Below are positions 6,561 to 18,231 of a stretch of DNA of 21,975 nt, piece after piece (within the stretch, counting starts at the first letter, position 1; each line of letters starts with the position of its first letter). Under the pieces are notes generated by a model. It saw nothing but the letters and a program-made list of their open reading frames with translations. It was not told the DNA's origin and ran no database searches. The DNA lies in NCBI RefSeq assembly GCF_000485595.1, contig NW_014577175.1, positions 125,665-147,639 of the forward strand, read 5' to 3'. Source of the DNA: Priapulus caudatus (Eukaryota > Priapulida > Priapulimorpha > Priapulimorphida > Priapulidae). The position numbers were made by a program, and so were the translations under genes.

Positions 6561-8850
6561 AATCAAAATAATAGTTGTTTGGTCTGTTTTCTCTTTAAAT
6601 TCTAATGTAATATCTGCTATCTAGGGTGATTGCATTATTCATATTGGAAGTTTATTTCCAGATACCACCATGCCAGTAGATTTGGAAATTGGTCTGAAGT
6701 AATAAATAAAACTGGGTGTGCAGTGGAATAGTAAAAATACAAGGCTTACATTAGTTCTGCCGTATATATTAATATCCACAATATATACTGCCAGCATTTG
6801 TGTTTTCGTCTGCACAATAGTTTATTAATGATTACCACTTGACATTCTGTGGTAGGTTTGATTTGTTTCATTTCGTATATGATTTATGAAAGACGTATAG
6901 AGAAACTTACACGTGCACTATATCATATTATACCTACTGATATTATTAATAACTGTATTTTATTGGTGGCGCTCATTATTTATTTGTATTTGTGCTGCCA
7001 GTGTCTATAATCTTTACAATCTACAGTGATACCTGATTCTAGTGTTCATGTCACTGGATATACTTTTCTAGAGGTCGTGTGTACCAGGCTGCGATATATT
7101 CTGTGTGGATGTCAAATGTATTGTGGCCAAGTATACCTTCCTGCTGGCCAGATTACAGTTTCGCGACAGCATGAGTACCTAGGTGTGACTACAAATCAAT
7201 GCAACTATAAGGATTGCTACTTATTGTCTGTACGATTGGCTACCACGGTTCGGTCCATTTGCTAGCAGCTCTCTCCATCATTCAGGGGATAGGTGTTAAA
7301 AGAGGGCCCTTCCTAACCGATCAAATTTCAAGATCAAAAATATGTAGGTGTACATTATATTCATTCCAGTGTAAACTTGTTTAGTTCACTCTATCTATTA
7401 GACAGGTGCTATTTACAGAGAAACGCTGTCCGCACGCAACACTTGTGGATGCGTGCACATCTGTAACAGTAAGTACAGTGATGAAAGCGTATAAAATAAT
7501 TATTATTATTGTAGTGGCAGCGTGAGGGTGTAACACACCGAAACATCGACACGGCCTGTGTTGGTGTCAGCAGTGTCAGCAGCTCGCGGTTAGGTTTGCT
7601 CGAATCTGCTGCCTATTGCTATGTTACGATGCACATGATATGTGTATTCTGTCCTAAGTAGACTACAGCTGTGGTGATGGGGAGGTCCTTCCGAGCTTTA
7701 GTACGTGATCGTGTTTCAGCCTCACACACAGGTCTTGTTTGTGATACTATCGGAGTAGAATTTCCGTCCTGATCCTAGGCTAGCAATATTTCATTGGTCA
7801 GCGGATGGAATCATTGTAGTCGTCGTGTTTATTTCTGGCTAAGTATATGGCTTCATTGCAGAAAAACTTCCAAAACTCTAGTCGATTCCATATATAGTTC
7901 GTCCAGAGGTGAGAAAAAAACTTTGGCATGATAGACAATAGTTTCCCGGTGTATATTTGCCTCGGTTGGCGTTGTTATCCGCTTCATTAATGAGCAGACT
8001 CTTTATTATTAGAGAATCAGGACGTTTGTTTTAGACTGTTGACGTGGCTGGTCTCGTCGTGCTGGCAATGATTTGTCGGTATTTGGGGAGGTGATTTGTG
8101 TTGATACCGGTAACAAACCCCGCTGTGAATGGGGATGTGATGTGGTGTGATTCCGTTGTTTACTAGGCGATAAGATAGAAGAATATGTATTTTAACTGTG
8201 GCACTGTTTTGCGCTGAAGGTGCAGTCAGTGGATGATAGTGTGTTTCGCCCTGTGTATGTAAGGTAACGTGGTCATTGTTTGTTCGTCTGTTATTTGTTG
8301 ATTACTGGATATTCCATTGTATTTTATTTCGAGGCTATAAGTGAGAGTTTGCAGTAATCGAAAATTATAGCGCACACACCATTTAGATATTCCAGCGCAG
8401 TCGTAACCGTACTTGCGTCTCACTGTTATTGTTGAACTGCTAAAAACAAATAAAAAGCGAAAAATGGGTCGAAAATTGTAGGTGTGTGTTTAACGGTTGA
8501 TAACATCAACACGTGTATTCATCGACAAAATACTTTCGAATGTATTTGTAAGGAATCATGATTCGGATGCCGAATGCGGCAGTATCATGACGTGATGGTC
8601 CATAATTATGGACTATAATTATCTATACGACTTGGGACTGGCATTCTGAATATATACGGCCGTATGTCGTGTTAATGTCAGACGGGTGATGCATGTAATG
8701 CGTTTTTCCTGAAGTGATTGACAGAATTTTATGTGTGTCATCGCGCAACGAATACGATGTTGTGTGCGATGGTAGGTGCGTGTGGGCGTACGTTACAGAT
8801 TATTGCTGTTTGAGAAGCATTTGTTGTAGAACGTGTTGTGGTGAAATCTC
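6561..8850. other. Non-coding stretch, no gene recognised
   Basis: This is a mixed, moderately AT-rich stretch. Short open frames (for example 7026-7265) resemble no known family and are not flanked by good splice sites. The only local structure I noted is an exact 16-bp palindrome GTCCATAATTATGGAC at 8598-8613 and a weak GCACGCA/TGCGTGC pair near 7432. Confidence 0.5.
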
Positions 8851-8855
8851 TTTTG

Positions 8856-8912
8856 CGTGTGATGGGCGCCGTGGTATGATAATTTAATATGGTAATTGGT
8901 GCCCATCACGCG
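8856..8912. repeat. 15-bp inverted repeat (small hairpin)
   Basis: CGTGTGATGGGCGCC at 8856-8870 pairs with GGTGCCCATCACGCG at 8898-8912. Thirteen of 15 positions are complementary, and the other two would be G-U pairs in one strand of RNA. The AT-rich loop is 27 bases. No element boundaries are visible. Confidence 0.6.
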
Positions 8913-10800
8913 AAATTTTGGTACATTGGTCTGAGGAGCGCTGCAGTACTACACTGTAGTGTGTTCGGTGTTATTCATATTAAGTTCATCTCGCTATACA
9001 TGAGGAAGGAGGTTTATTGTCGTGTGCGATCGTGATCTCTCTGCTTTTGCGTTTGCTTTCTGCTTTTCATCGTAGAGCCCCGCGGGTGTCCAATTTCTAT
9101 ATGTCGTGCATAATAAATAACTACACGCGCCGGGGCAGCTATTGTGAGGTGCGTGCGTTCACGACGCGCTTATTATCCATCAAGACGTTGACGAAGCAAA
9201 ATTCTTCTTGCTGTAAACGGTGCTTTAGCGCGTGCTAGTTCACATATATATATATGTGTGTGTATGTATGTATAGCTGTCTTGTGAAGAGACCTGGCGTG
9301 TATGAATCTGCTATAAGTCCGTCTTTCTCAGCGGACTATCTCAGTCTATCACCATATGGTTGTCCACCAAGGTCACAGCTTCGTGCGCGCCGTTTCCTCC
9401 GATTTCAAGAAAAATTACGCGGTTTCCTTGCGTTTCATTCACATTAAAGGGGGAACGCATCGGTAGGAAAACGGATAAAAATCTGTACGTTTCACGAAGA
9501 TAGTTTACATTCGAGGTGCCGTGCGAGACGTCGTAAAGTATGTAAAAGTAGTTGTATTTTATTTTTATTGCACGTATATACGTTTGGTAATCACGTAGCA
9601 CAGTCCCCTAAAATCGCTGGCAGTGAGGTAGAGCTGCTTGCTGTAAGCACGGACGTCGTATGTAAACTGCAGCTATTTGTGCATAGTCGTTTTGCATGTA
9701 TATCTGTTGCTCGCGCTGTCGATAAAGACCGCTCCGGTATCGCTGTATGGTATGTAGGTAGGTAGGTAGGTAGGTTGGTTGGAGTGGCTTCGGTACGGTA
9801 CAACACAGCTGTTTAGCTTTTCTCCGTTTTTTTCCGTTGGCGCGTCGTACGTGTTGTGTAGACTGTCCATCGGGACAGTTTCTCTGTTATATTGTAGTTT
9901 GAGTCCTTTTAAATTGTACTCTTAGACGCGGGAGGTGACAGGGGGCCCCGTAGGTTACGTAACTACGCACAACTACTGAATGGCAATAGAACTTATAATC
10001 ACACCCTTTGATTAATTTTTCAAAAGCTATAGACCTACTTCTGTTTGGAATTGCTACCATTGTGTATTGATTATGTTTTACCAATTTGAAGTTGTAGAAT
10101 GAGGATCCATTAAGTCCTGTTTTCGTTCTCAATCTCATCAGGCCTTGATATTCGTTACTACTAATTAATAGCAATCAGCAGTTGTGTATTTAAATTTAAG
10201 CGGGCCTCGCTGTTCTGAATCTTACGAATGATCTCACTCAACAAACAATAAACTCCTATTTAGTGATTTCTCGCTTTGCTTTTTTTTGCGTATTTTGCCG
10301 TTTGGTTCAGTGTTTTCTCTTCCTACTGCGACTTTGAAATTTTACTAGATAAAAAATTTACAGGCTAAATTGTTTTCGTGTTTAGTAAATCTATTAAACC
10401 CAGCATCATGTTTTGGCTTAGTTGAAGGTTATAGTATGCTATATTTAACTTGCTAACTTTGGTCTCACGTTTCGCGGTTCTATGAATTATTACGTTGTCG
10501 TTAGCAAGTGTTAGGACGTCTGTTACGTTTTCACATCGATCAACCGGATTTATTCATAGTTAATTGTTATCAAGCTCGGTAGTTGACGCTGAGTGAATAA
10601 ATCGTAGTTAATGTTGATACAAGCGCTTTAAGATTTTCATAAATGCCAACGTGTAGTTACTGAATACAATTTGCAAGCCCGTTCAACCCATGCAATAAAC
10701 TTCTTGCTAAGGTTTTACCCCACTTAAAGAAACCCAGTTTCTCTACAGGTTGTCAAGAGGTCTAGCAGGTATGTGTACGTGTGCGTGGGGGCGCGCTTGT
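8913..10800. other. Non-coding stretch with short microsatellites
   Basis: No gene is recognisable. A TATATGTGTGTATG tract lies at 9243-9274 and a GGTA repeat, changing to GGTT, at 9754-9782. Near 10547-10625 the phrases GATTTATTCA and TGAATAAATC face each other, each followed by a TAGTTAAT..CAAGC block. That suggests a small rearranged duplication. Confidence 0.5.
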
Positions 10801-10811
10801 GGCTCGCTCGC

Positions 10812-10832
10812 GCTCTCTCTCTCTCTCTCTCT
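10812..10832 (+). repeat. (CT)n microsatellite
   Basis: A 21-bp CT run preceded by CTCGCTCG. Confidence 0.95.
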
Positions 10833-11088
10833 GGCTAGATTAATTTAATCTACATAAACAATTTTTGTGAGAACAAAAATGGAAGTCGGATTTGAAGGGC
10901 CAGATAGTCTACTCTACCTATTGCCATTAGTAAAACGACCTGGCTGTGTTGGAAGTGGTCAAGCAATGTACTATAGAGACAGCCGTATAACTAGCCTATC
11001 GCCAGGGCAATATGCCGAAGATATAGTTAGTAGGTGTGAATGTGCATACAAAGTCCCATCTATCTATCTATGGTTCTACCCGCCGCCT

Positions 11089-11162
11089 GTCTCTCTCTCT
11101 CTCTCTCTCTCTCGCTCTCTCGCTCTCTCGCTCTCTCGCTCTCTCTCTCTTTCTCTCTCTCT
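11089..11162 (+). repeat. (CT)n tract with CTCTCTCG variants
   Basis: About 74 bp of CT repeat in which the octamer CTCTCTCG recurs four times between 11107 and 11138. It sits in a longer open frame (10867-11274) whose C-terminal half is only this repeat, so I do not call a gene. Confidence 0.95.
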
Positions 11163-11387
11163 TAGCGATACGAGTTCCTCCCCCGCTCTGTTAACTGCTC
11201 ATTACAGTGCTGTTACTTTTACGTTATTAGATGTGCCTGCATATTTACGGTTGTTCCTTATACAGTTGTGGTGATTGCGATATGTTGCAATATTTCCATC
11301 TACGACAAACAATACAAATACCGCTGGTGAGATATTGCGCATGCACTAACACACAAACGTAGTTGGATTGTGTACTGACTGACATAT

Positions 11388-11445
11388 GCAGCGGGCACCT
11401 TACATGCAAGCTCTTCTTCCTGATTCTTAAGGGAGGTCTACTGAT
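11388..11445 (+). repeat. 58-bp dispersed repeat, copy 1
   Basis: It matches 12153-12210 in direct orientation at 49 of 58 positions without gaps. Shared cores include TACATGCAAG and GAGGTCTACTGAT. The two copies flank the region holding the tRNA-derived SINE, and may be remnants of one element family or of a local duplication. Confidence 0.7.
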
Positions 11446-11535
11446 GGAATGTTATCATATACATCTATGCTAGGAAAACTCAGTTTCATTTTAAATGCAT
11501 AATTTTGTGCCAAATATTCTTTTGTCGGGAGATAT

Positions 11536-11547
11536 TGCGCATGCGCG
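11536..11547. promoter_or_regulatory. Exact NRF-1-type site TGCGCATGCGCG
   Basis: The 12 bases match the NRF-1 consensus YGCGCAYGCGCR. They lie inside a 16-bp phrase GAGATATTGCGCATGC at 11529-11544 that also occurs exactly at 11329-11344; the earlier copy continues ATGCACTAAC and loses the site. No promoter or gene start is evident nearby. Confidence 0.35.
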
Positions 11548-11859
11548 AGCACCGTTTTAGGCGTGTAGTAATAATTAATAATAATAATAATTGCCTAGGA
11601 GACCGAAACGCGCATTACACAGAATATATATATATAGGCCCCTATATATTAAACTGCGAGGCTACGCTTACGATGACGACGCTAAATGGCGCAGGATAGC
11701 GTTCCTTGGCAAGAATTCCTGTTGATCGACGGCACAGCTTAGCTGAGACGCTGAGACGGCCGCAGAGAAATCTTGTTGCTTGATTGCCATAGCTTGGGCT
11801 ATAGCTAGCCATGGGGTGTGACCTAGCTTGGGTAAAGCCAGGTGGTTTAGTTTTTTAGC

Positions 11860-12100
11860 CGAAAGGCACTGATGGTCGGTCAGTTTTTTTGCGCCCTCAG
11901 TGGTTTTTTTACGTCTCCATTGGCCTTAGTATTACTGTAGACGGGACCGCCATTTTACGTAATCATCCGAGCCACGGGAGATTCACAGTCTCCAATGTTG
12001 AGAGCCAGGTTTTTACACCTTGAGAAAATTCACTGCCACGGCCGGGGTTTGAACTCACAGCCTTACAAGGCCTAACCACAGGGCCACGGAGGCTCTCAAT
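11860..12100 (-). mobile_element. tRNA-derived SINE
   Basis: On the minus strand the head near 12097 starts GAGAGCCTCCGTGG. It is followed by an A box TGGCCCTGTGG (12086-12076) and, about 30 bp on, a B box GAGTTCAAACCCC (12056-12044). This is the spacing of the RNA polymerase III internal promoter of tRNA genes. Downstream is a tRNA-unrelated body running to about 11860, with A-rich runs (T runs on the + strand). The head does not fold as a complete tRNA by eye. I could not fix the 3' end or a target-site duplication. Confidence 0.65.
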
Positions 12101-12152
12101 CACGGAGAGGTGTGTAGTAGGCCTACAGACTGAGGAAAACTACATTATATTT

Positions 12153-12210
12153 ACAGCGGGGACCCTACATGCAAGGTTTTCTTCCTATCTCTTAAGTGAG
12201 GTCTACTGAT
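12153..12210 (+). repeat. 58-bp dispersed repeat, copy 2
   Basis: Partner of 11388-11445, 765 bp away, 84% identical over 58 bp. It ends 24 bp before the perfect palindrome at 12235. Confidence 0.7.
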
Positions 12211-12234
12211 ATTAAATACTACATATGCACATTA

Positions 12235-12276
12235 TCAGGAGTAGATAATAGAAGATCTTCTATTATCTACTCCTGA
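12235..12276. repeat. Perfect 42-bp palindrome with no spacer
   Basis: Positions 12235-12255 and 12256-12276 are exact reverse complements over 21 bases, with centre AGA/TCT. I checked every pair; the symmetry stops at 12234/12277. Such spacerless palindromes are prone to deletion and cruciform extrusion, so an intact one is either young or maintained. Confidence 0.97.
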
Positions 12277-13106
12277 CATTATTATAGAAAAAGAATTGTC
12301 GCCATAGAACTATTGAAAAGAACGAATCCAATAGATTATTTTTAACAGAATATACTCCTGGGCATATGCGCTAATGTTTAAATGTGGAATTTCAGCAAAA
12401 CATCTATTTTTCGCTCGATAGTGGGCACACACGAATAGAGATCTGATCATATTGTGGACCGATCAACCGCAGAGCCTCTAATAACTATTATAAGAGAGAC
12501 ATTTCCGTGGGAATGTCTATATAAAACTGCTTGTGAGTACCTCACTTATTTAATTGTATTATTCTAGTAAAGATATACTTATTTTGGAAGGTATGCACGT
12601 GGCCACACAGGCCAAACACTATGCTATCATACAGGGCAGTGGTCCTTACTGCAAAAAATATCAACATTAATCTAGAGAATAGATGTCGCAAGGAAGCTAG
12701 TTGCCTACTTTCTATTTTTCTGCTTTTTACTCATATGTAACCAGACATTTTCGACGCTTTTGGATTTGCTCGTAGTAGCCGATAGGGGGCGCTAGACTGC
12801 TAGCAGCAGGGAATCTGGCAAACATCGCACGAATCGAGTCCGCTATACATTACTTTGTCATTGCGTCGGTTTTTAATTGTCTACGATTTACTTTTACGTT
12901 TTAATTTTTATCTCTCAAACGACACTCGTCGCACGTTATTATCGCAAAATATGCTTCTGGCTTTATTCGGCAGAGTGGCTGCTTCTTTCCGCATGCATTC
13001 GTGTGGGGACCTGAGAAGGCAGATGACCCATTTTTCGTGTGAAGCGCGAAAAATAACTTCAATAATTATGCGTACGCACGCGCATAAAAACATAAAAACA
13101 TACACA

Positions 13107-13408
<302 letters not shown>

Positions 13409-13410
13409 TA

Positions 13411-15170
13411 AGTCCGTATATAGTGTTTCTCAGCATTGGCGTAACCGCAGCAGCTTCATCTATCGACTGACGAGGTAGTTGTCGTAGTCTAAGATGACAG
13501 CGTTAGTGCGTGGCGTGAGTCACACTCTAGGATGCCTCGACTTGTCATAGCCTAAGCCTAGACGACACTATCGCGCAATATAAGCTCGTTGAAAACATCA
13601 ACAGCATCGCTTATCCAGATGACTCAAAGCGGGATATGACGTACATTATTAAGATCATATCTTATCCGAAATAAACTAATATATGAGTGTACTTGGGTTT
13701 TCTGCCTGCTTATCTGTACGTGTAATTATTAACATAATATTAATATTCGTTATTATTATAAACGTAGTCGTATACTTTTAATGATAACATTGGGCATATG
13801 ATCTTTATAACAGGGAAAACATTTCATACATTCATTTGAATTTATTTGATAGGCTACATGAATTATGTGTAGCCCTATACTTATAACAAAACGGTTAGGT
13901 CATATATTTGGTTTGTGCAAATACGTTGCTGACGTAGAAAATATGTAACTTTCGGAAACTCTGCCTGTAATCGTAACGTGAAACATTATCACGACAAATG
14001 TCTGCACATGTATGCATATTATTCGTTATAATTACGGCGACATATCAGCTTACAATATATCGACCCTTCCGCAAATAATTCAAAAGGCATGCGTACTCAT
14101 TTTGGAATGTATATCTCGTTTCTTAACAACTTCATTGTAATTTTAACGGGCAATCGCCCTGTCTGGGCTTTTCTTGTACGCGTGCATGAAGTATGGATTC
14201 TAGCATTTAAATTTCAAAGGCCGATTCGCGGTTTTTATAATTAATCTTAATTCGATCACGTAGGGCCTATATTTTCGAGTTATATTCGGTTTTTAACTTA
14301 GACATTGTATTGTATACACTGTAAACGACAACCAGTGACTGCATACGCACGGCAATTAAAGCAATACAATTATTTCAGCTGCACTTGGCCCACAATTCTG
14401 CGGCCCGAAAATATTATATTTTAGTGAATTCACACAACAAGCTTTAGTATGATCTGATTAATTTGATTGTTTTTTTTACAATAGATATTACAGCATAAGG
14501 CTTCGTAAAACTACCATTTATTTATTAAGCATACTACACAACATTAACCGTTAAAAGAAATTAAATCTAAATTCTAGATTAGACTAAAGTAAAAAAATCC
14601 TTTGAAATTTTGTTTTTAAAACAATAACCATAATATCCCCGGACAATAATAGTCCCGTGCGTGCATGTGTGTTTGCGTGTGCAAAACGGTGCGTCTCTTC
14701 GACTTTCACTTTATCAAGATAAGCCCGAAGTCGATTTGTGAGAAATTAACAGCTGCCGCGCCTAGAGCTATTGAAATGCAAGAACGTGCCGTGGTCTTGG
14801 AATATCTTCGCAGCTCTTCTAACCTGGCCTGATATCGATTGATAACATTAGTGATGATTCGCGCGGTGACTAAACGGTGAATGATAGCAGCTCGTGTGTG
14901 TGTCGGCGCTAATATTTTAATGGACTATGGCAGTCGTGTGGTGGCATGAATATTGGGTGATGGCAGGATGGATGGCGCGAGATATGCTCTGCTGCAAATT
15001 ATTCGTTGTGGATTTTTATTTCTAACAATCACAAATTCCGATTAGTGACAACGTCGATAAGAAAACGCATTACAGTTAGAGATCATAGAGTCGGCGTAGG
15101 ATCCGCAATAATTGCCGACGTGTTTATTGTTACGTGTATTTTTTCATCCGCTCGATTCTTGATGTTCGGT
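13411..15170. other. AT-rich non-coding stretch, nothing recognised
   Basis: I find no splice-bounded frame resembling a known protein, no RNA gene and no element ends. The base composition is AT-rich with scattered short palindromes. Confidence 0.5.
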
Positions 15171-15190
15171 GTAGTCAGACCTGCCGGGGG

Positions 15191-15305
15191 CCGCCCTATA
15201 GACCGAAGGGCCGATAGACCGAAGGTCCGATAGACCCCCGAATATTGCAAAAGGGACCTATAGAGCGCGAAGGTCGGATTAGACGCGAAATATTGAGAAA
15301 GGGAA
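15191..15305 (+). repeat. 16-bp-unit minisatellite, left copy (+ orientation)
   Basis: The units CCTATAGACCGAAGGG (15195-15210) and CCGATAGACCGAAGGT (15211-15226) are followed by a partial third unit and degenerate units such as ACCTATAGAGCGCGAAGGT near 15256. The same unit recurs in opposite orientation at 17007-17090, on the far side of the GT/GA block. Confidence 0.8.
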
Positions 15306-15661
15306 CCTAATAAGACGGCGCCGTGCGTGCGTGCATGCGCAACGTGTGCGTGCGTGTCTGTGCAGCGTGTGCGTGCGTGGTGTGCACCGTACAGACGTGC
15401 GTGCGTGGTGACAGTAACGTGCTTGCATGCGTGTGTACAGGTACATAGGCGTGGCACCACGTCGTGTGCACGTCCCAGTGGGCGTTGTGTACGTGCGTGC
15501 GTGTGGTACGTTTGTGTGTGTGTGCACGTACACGTGCAGTGGCGTGCGTGTTGGCACGTAACACGTGCGTCGGCGTGCGCTGTAGTACGTACACCACGGT
15601 GTGGGGCGTGCGTGCGGTGGCGTGTGTGTGTGTATTGATGTGGAGCGTGGTGTGTGTGTGT

Positions 15662-15698
<37 letters not shown>

Positions 15699-16179
15699 GC
15701 GTGTGCGCATGTGTGTGTGTGTGAGAGAGGTGGTGTATTGTGTGTGTGTGTGTGTGTGTGTGTGCGCGTGGCGTGTGCAACGTGGGCGTGCGCTGCTCGT
15801 GTAGTACGTACATATGCGTGCACACGTGCTGTCAGTACACGTGCGTGTTGTACGTCGTGCGTGTGTGCGTGTGTGTGTGCACGTACAGCGTGCGTGTCTG
15901 CGTGAGCGAGAGCGGCTGCGTGCGTGGTGTACGTACAGCGGGTGTGCGTGCGTGGGCGGTGCGTGGCGGATGTGTGTGTGTGTGTGGTGGTGTGTGTGTG
16001 ATGTGTGTGTGTGTGTGGGTGTTTGCGTGTGTGCATGGTGTGAGAGGAGAGAGAGAAGAGAGGGGAGTGTGTGTGTGCGTGTGCGGCGTTGCGTGCCGTG
16101 GTGTGATGTGTGCATTGTGTGTGTGTGGGTGAGAGAGAGAAGAGAGTAAGCGAGAGAGGAGATAGAAGAAGAGAAGGAG

Positions 16180-16210
<31 letters not shown>

Positions 16211-16337
16211 TGTGTGCTAGTGTGTGTGTCTGTGTGTCGTGTGTGTGCTGTGCGTGTTCATCGTGTGTGTGAGAGGGAGAGAGAGAGAGAGAGAGAGAGA
16301 GAAAAGAGAGAGAGGAGAGAAAGGTGTGTGTGTGTGT

Positions 16338-16380
<43 letters not shown>

Positions 16381-16905
16381 GTGTGGTGTAGTGTGTGAGA
16401 GAGAGATTGAGAGAGAGCGTAGAGAGAGAGAGAGAGAGAGAAGGAGAGGTGTCGTGTGTGTGTGTGGTGTTGTGCGCGTGTGTGTGTGTGTGTGTGTGTG
16501 TGTGATGTGTGTGTGTGGCGTGTGCGTGTTTTCATGGTGTGGGTGTGGGTTGTGTGCTGAGAGAGAGAGAGAGAGATGTGTGTGTGTGTGTGGTGTGTGT
16601 GTTGTGTGTGTGTGTGTGTGTGTTTGTTGTGTGTGTGAGAGAGAGAGTAGGTGTTGTGGTGTTGTGTGTGTGGTGTCGTGTGGTGTGTGTTTGCGTGGCC
16701 GTGCGTGCGTGTGCTGTTGTTTTGTGCATGTGTAGAGGAGAAAGAAGAGGAGGGGAAAGTGAGTGTGTGTGTGTGTCGCTGTGCGTGTGGCGCGTGCGGT
16801 GTGTGTGTGCGTGTGTGTGCATGCGTGCGTTGGGTGGCATGCTGCGTGCGAGTGCGCTGCGTGGCGTGCGTACGTGTGTGTGTGTGTGTGAACGGGAGAC
16901 GTAGA
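15306..16905 (+). repeat. 1.6-kb GT/GA low-complexity block with CpG-rich GTGCG shoulders
   Basis: From 15306 to about 15640 and again 15770-15960 the sequence is CpG-rich (GTGCGT, CGTGCGTG). From about 15960 to 16760 it is almost pure (GT)n alternating with (GA)n blocks, for example GA at 16268-16310 and 16396-16448. From 16770 to 16890 GTGCG units return. The + strand carries almost no C except in CpG. Very long frames on both strands (poly-CV, or poly-TH with SL runs) arise from this composition and are not proteins. Confidence 0.9.
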
Positions 16906-16974
16906 GCACACTGCGGCGTATATACCGAGAATGTGCTAGCAGGTCTTTTTACAGCTTGATCTCCATGAAACCTT

Positions 16975-17125
16975 CAGGTGCCTATGCGGACCGTTCGTCT
17001 TTCGACGCTTCGGCTATAGGGTCCTTTCGTCTATGGCCTTCGGTTTATAGGCGCGCTTGCGAGTCTATCGGACTTCGGTCTATAGGCTGTAGGAGGCTAT
17101 GGGGGGTCCGCCCTATTCTATAGTG
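16975..17125 (-). repeat. 16-bp-unit minisatellite, right copy (inverted)
   Basis: On the minus strand the units read CCTATAGACCGAAGT (17086-17072), CCTATAAACCGAAGG (17051-17037) and CCTATAGCCGAAGC (17020-17007), the same motif as at 15195. Together the two arrays bracket the GT/GA block. At 17104 a + strand TCCGCCCTATTCTATAG also echoes the left copy directly, so the junction is not a simple mirror. Confidence 0.75.
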
Positions 17126-17373
17126 AGAGCGATTGTATTAACTCTCCATTGCGGTTTCTGAACATGCGGCAGCGTGTGACGTTTTCTCATGTTGGGGGTG
17201 CCGTATATCATTGTCACTCTTATATATGTATGCAGATAGGAATTGCAATAGTCTATGGTACAAAAGGCTGTTTCCAATAGTGCGTTTAGCGTTTGACTTA
17301 TACAATCTGAACAGGACGGCAGTCCTAATGAAATATTGAATTAGACTCACATGATATTAATAGTTAGTGGGAT

Positions 17374-17880
17374 GTGTGTGTGTGCGTGCGTGCGTGCGTG
17401 CGTGCGTGGGTATGCTTAGGTATTGGTGGTATGCGTGGGCGTGTGCGTGTGGGCGTGTGGCGTGTGCGTGTCTGCGTGTGCGTGTGCGTGTGCGTGTGCA
17501 GTGCGGTCGCGGGTTGCGTGTGCGTTGTGCGTGTGCGCCTGTGGCGTGTGGTGCGTGGTGCGTGTGCGTGTGCGGTGTCAAACCGTGTGGCGTGCGGCCC
17601 GGCGGTGGCGTGTTTCGTCGTGCGTGTGCGATAGGTCAGTCGTGTGGCGTGCTGGTGTCCGTGCTGAAAGTGTGCGTGTGCGTGTGCGTGTGGCGTAGTG
17701 CGTGTTGCGTGGTGCGTCTACGTTGTGCGTGTGCGTGCTGCGTTGTGCGTGTGGTGTGCGAGTGCTGTGGTGCGTGTGCGGTGTGCGTCGTGCGTGATGC
17801 GTGTGCGTGTGCGTGTGGCGTGTTGCGTGAGCATGGTGCAGGTCGTGTTTGTACGCGTGCGTGTGCGTGTGTGTGGTGAA
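17374..17880 (+). repeat. Degenerate GTGCGT hexamer array
   Basis: About 500 bp of GTGCGT and TGTGCG units with scattered interruptions, starting with an uninterrupted GTGCGTGC run at about 17380-17410. It is CpG-rich, unlike the GT core upstream, and shares the hexamer with the shoulders of that block. The Cys/Val/Arg-rich frames through it are compositional. Confidence 0.88.
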
Positions 17881-17889
17881 CCCGTGCGT

Positions 17890-18230
17890 GCATGGCATTG
17901 ATGCAGTGTACGTTGACGAAATTTGACAATTAATGTATCAAATACAATAACAAAGCCATGATATATTAGAGTGATATAAATGGAGTTTCATTGATAATTT
18001 TAGGTGGGGGGCGACTCTCATTTTTAGTTCGCGTTAGTGAGCTGTGATGTGATACATCTCAACGCAAACAATGCCTAACTTATTAGTGAAAAATCGTAAT
18101 TAATTAAGGATTTTAAAAAATATAAAAAATATGCGGATTACTCACTTATCGTCTGTCTCATACGTAAGCATGTGTCCCTTTGATCAAGACCTGTAAGTGA
18201 CGACATGTCAATGCTAAACGCGCCAGCGGC
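17890..18230. other. AT-rich spacer, nothing recognised
   Basis: Unique AT-rich sequence between the hexamer array and the CRE-containing region. No frame or repeat stands out. Confidence 0.5.
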
Positions 18231-18231
18231 A

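Noticed and set aside
7026-7265. 79-codon frame with several cysteines
   Set aside because: No signal peptide, conserved spacing or splice sites support it as a cysteine-rich peptide; it is compatible with chance.
10867-11274. 135-codon frame as a gene
   Set aside because: Its second half is the (CT)n tract (Ser-Leu repeats) and its first half matches nothing I recognise.
12030-12100. A true tRNA gene on the minus strand
   Set aside because: A and B boxes are present, but the acceptor and anticodon stems do not pair well by eye and an unrelated body follows; a SINE fits better.
15083-16535. Very long minus-strand frames (up to 418 codons) rich in Thr, His, Ser and Leu
   Set aside because: They are produced by stop-free (GT)n and (GA)n composition; all frames on both strands are open and no domain is present.
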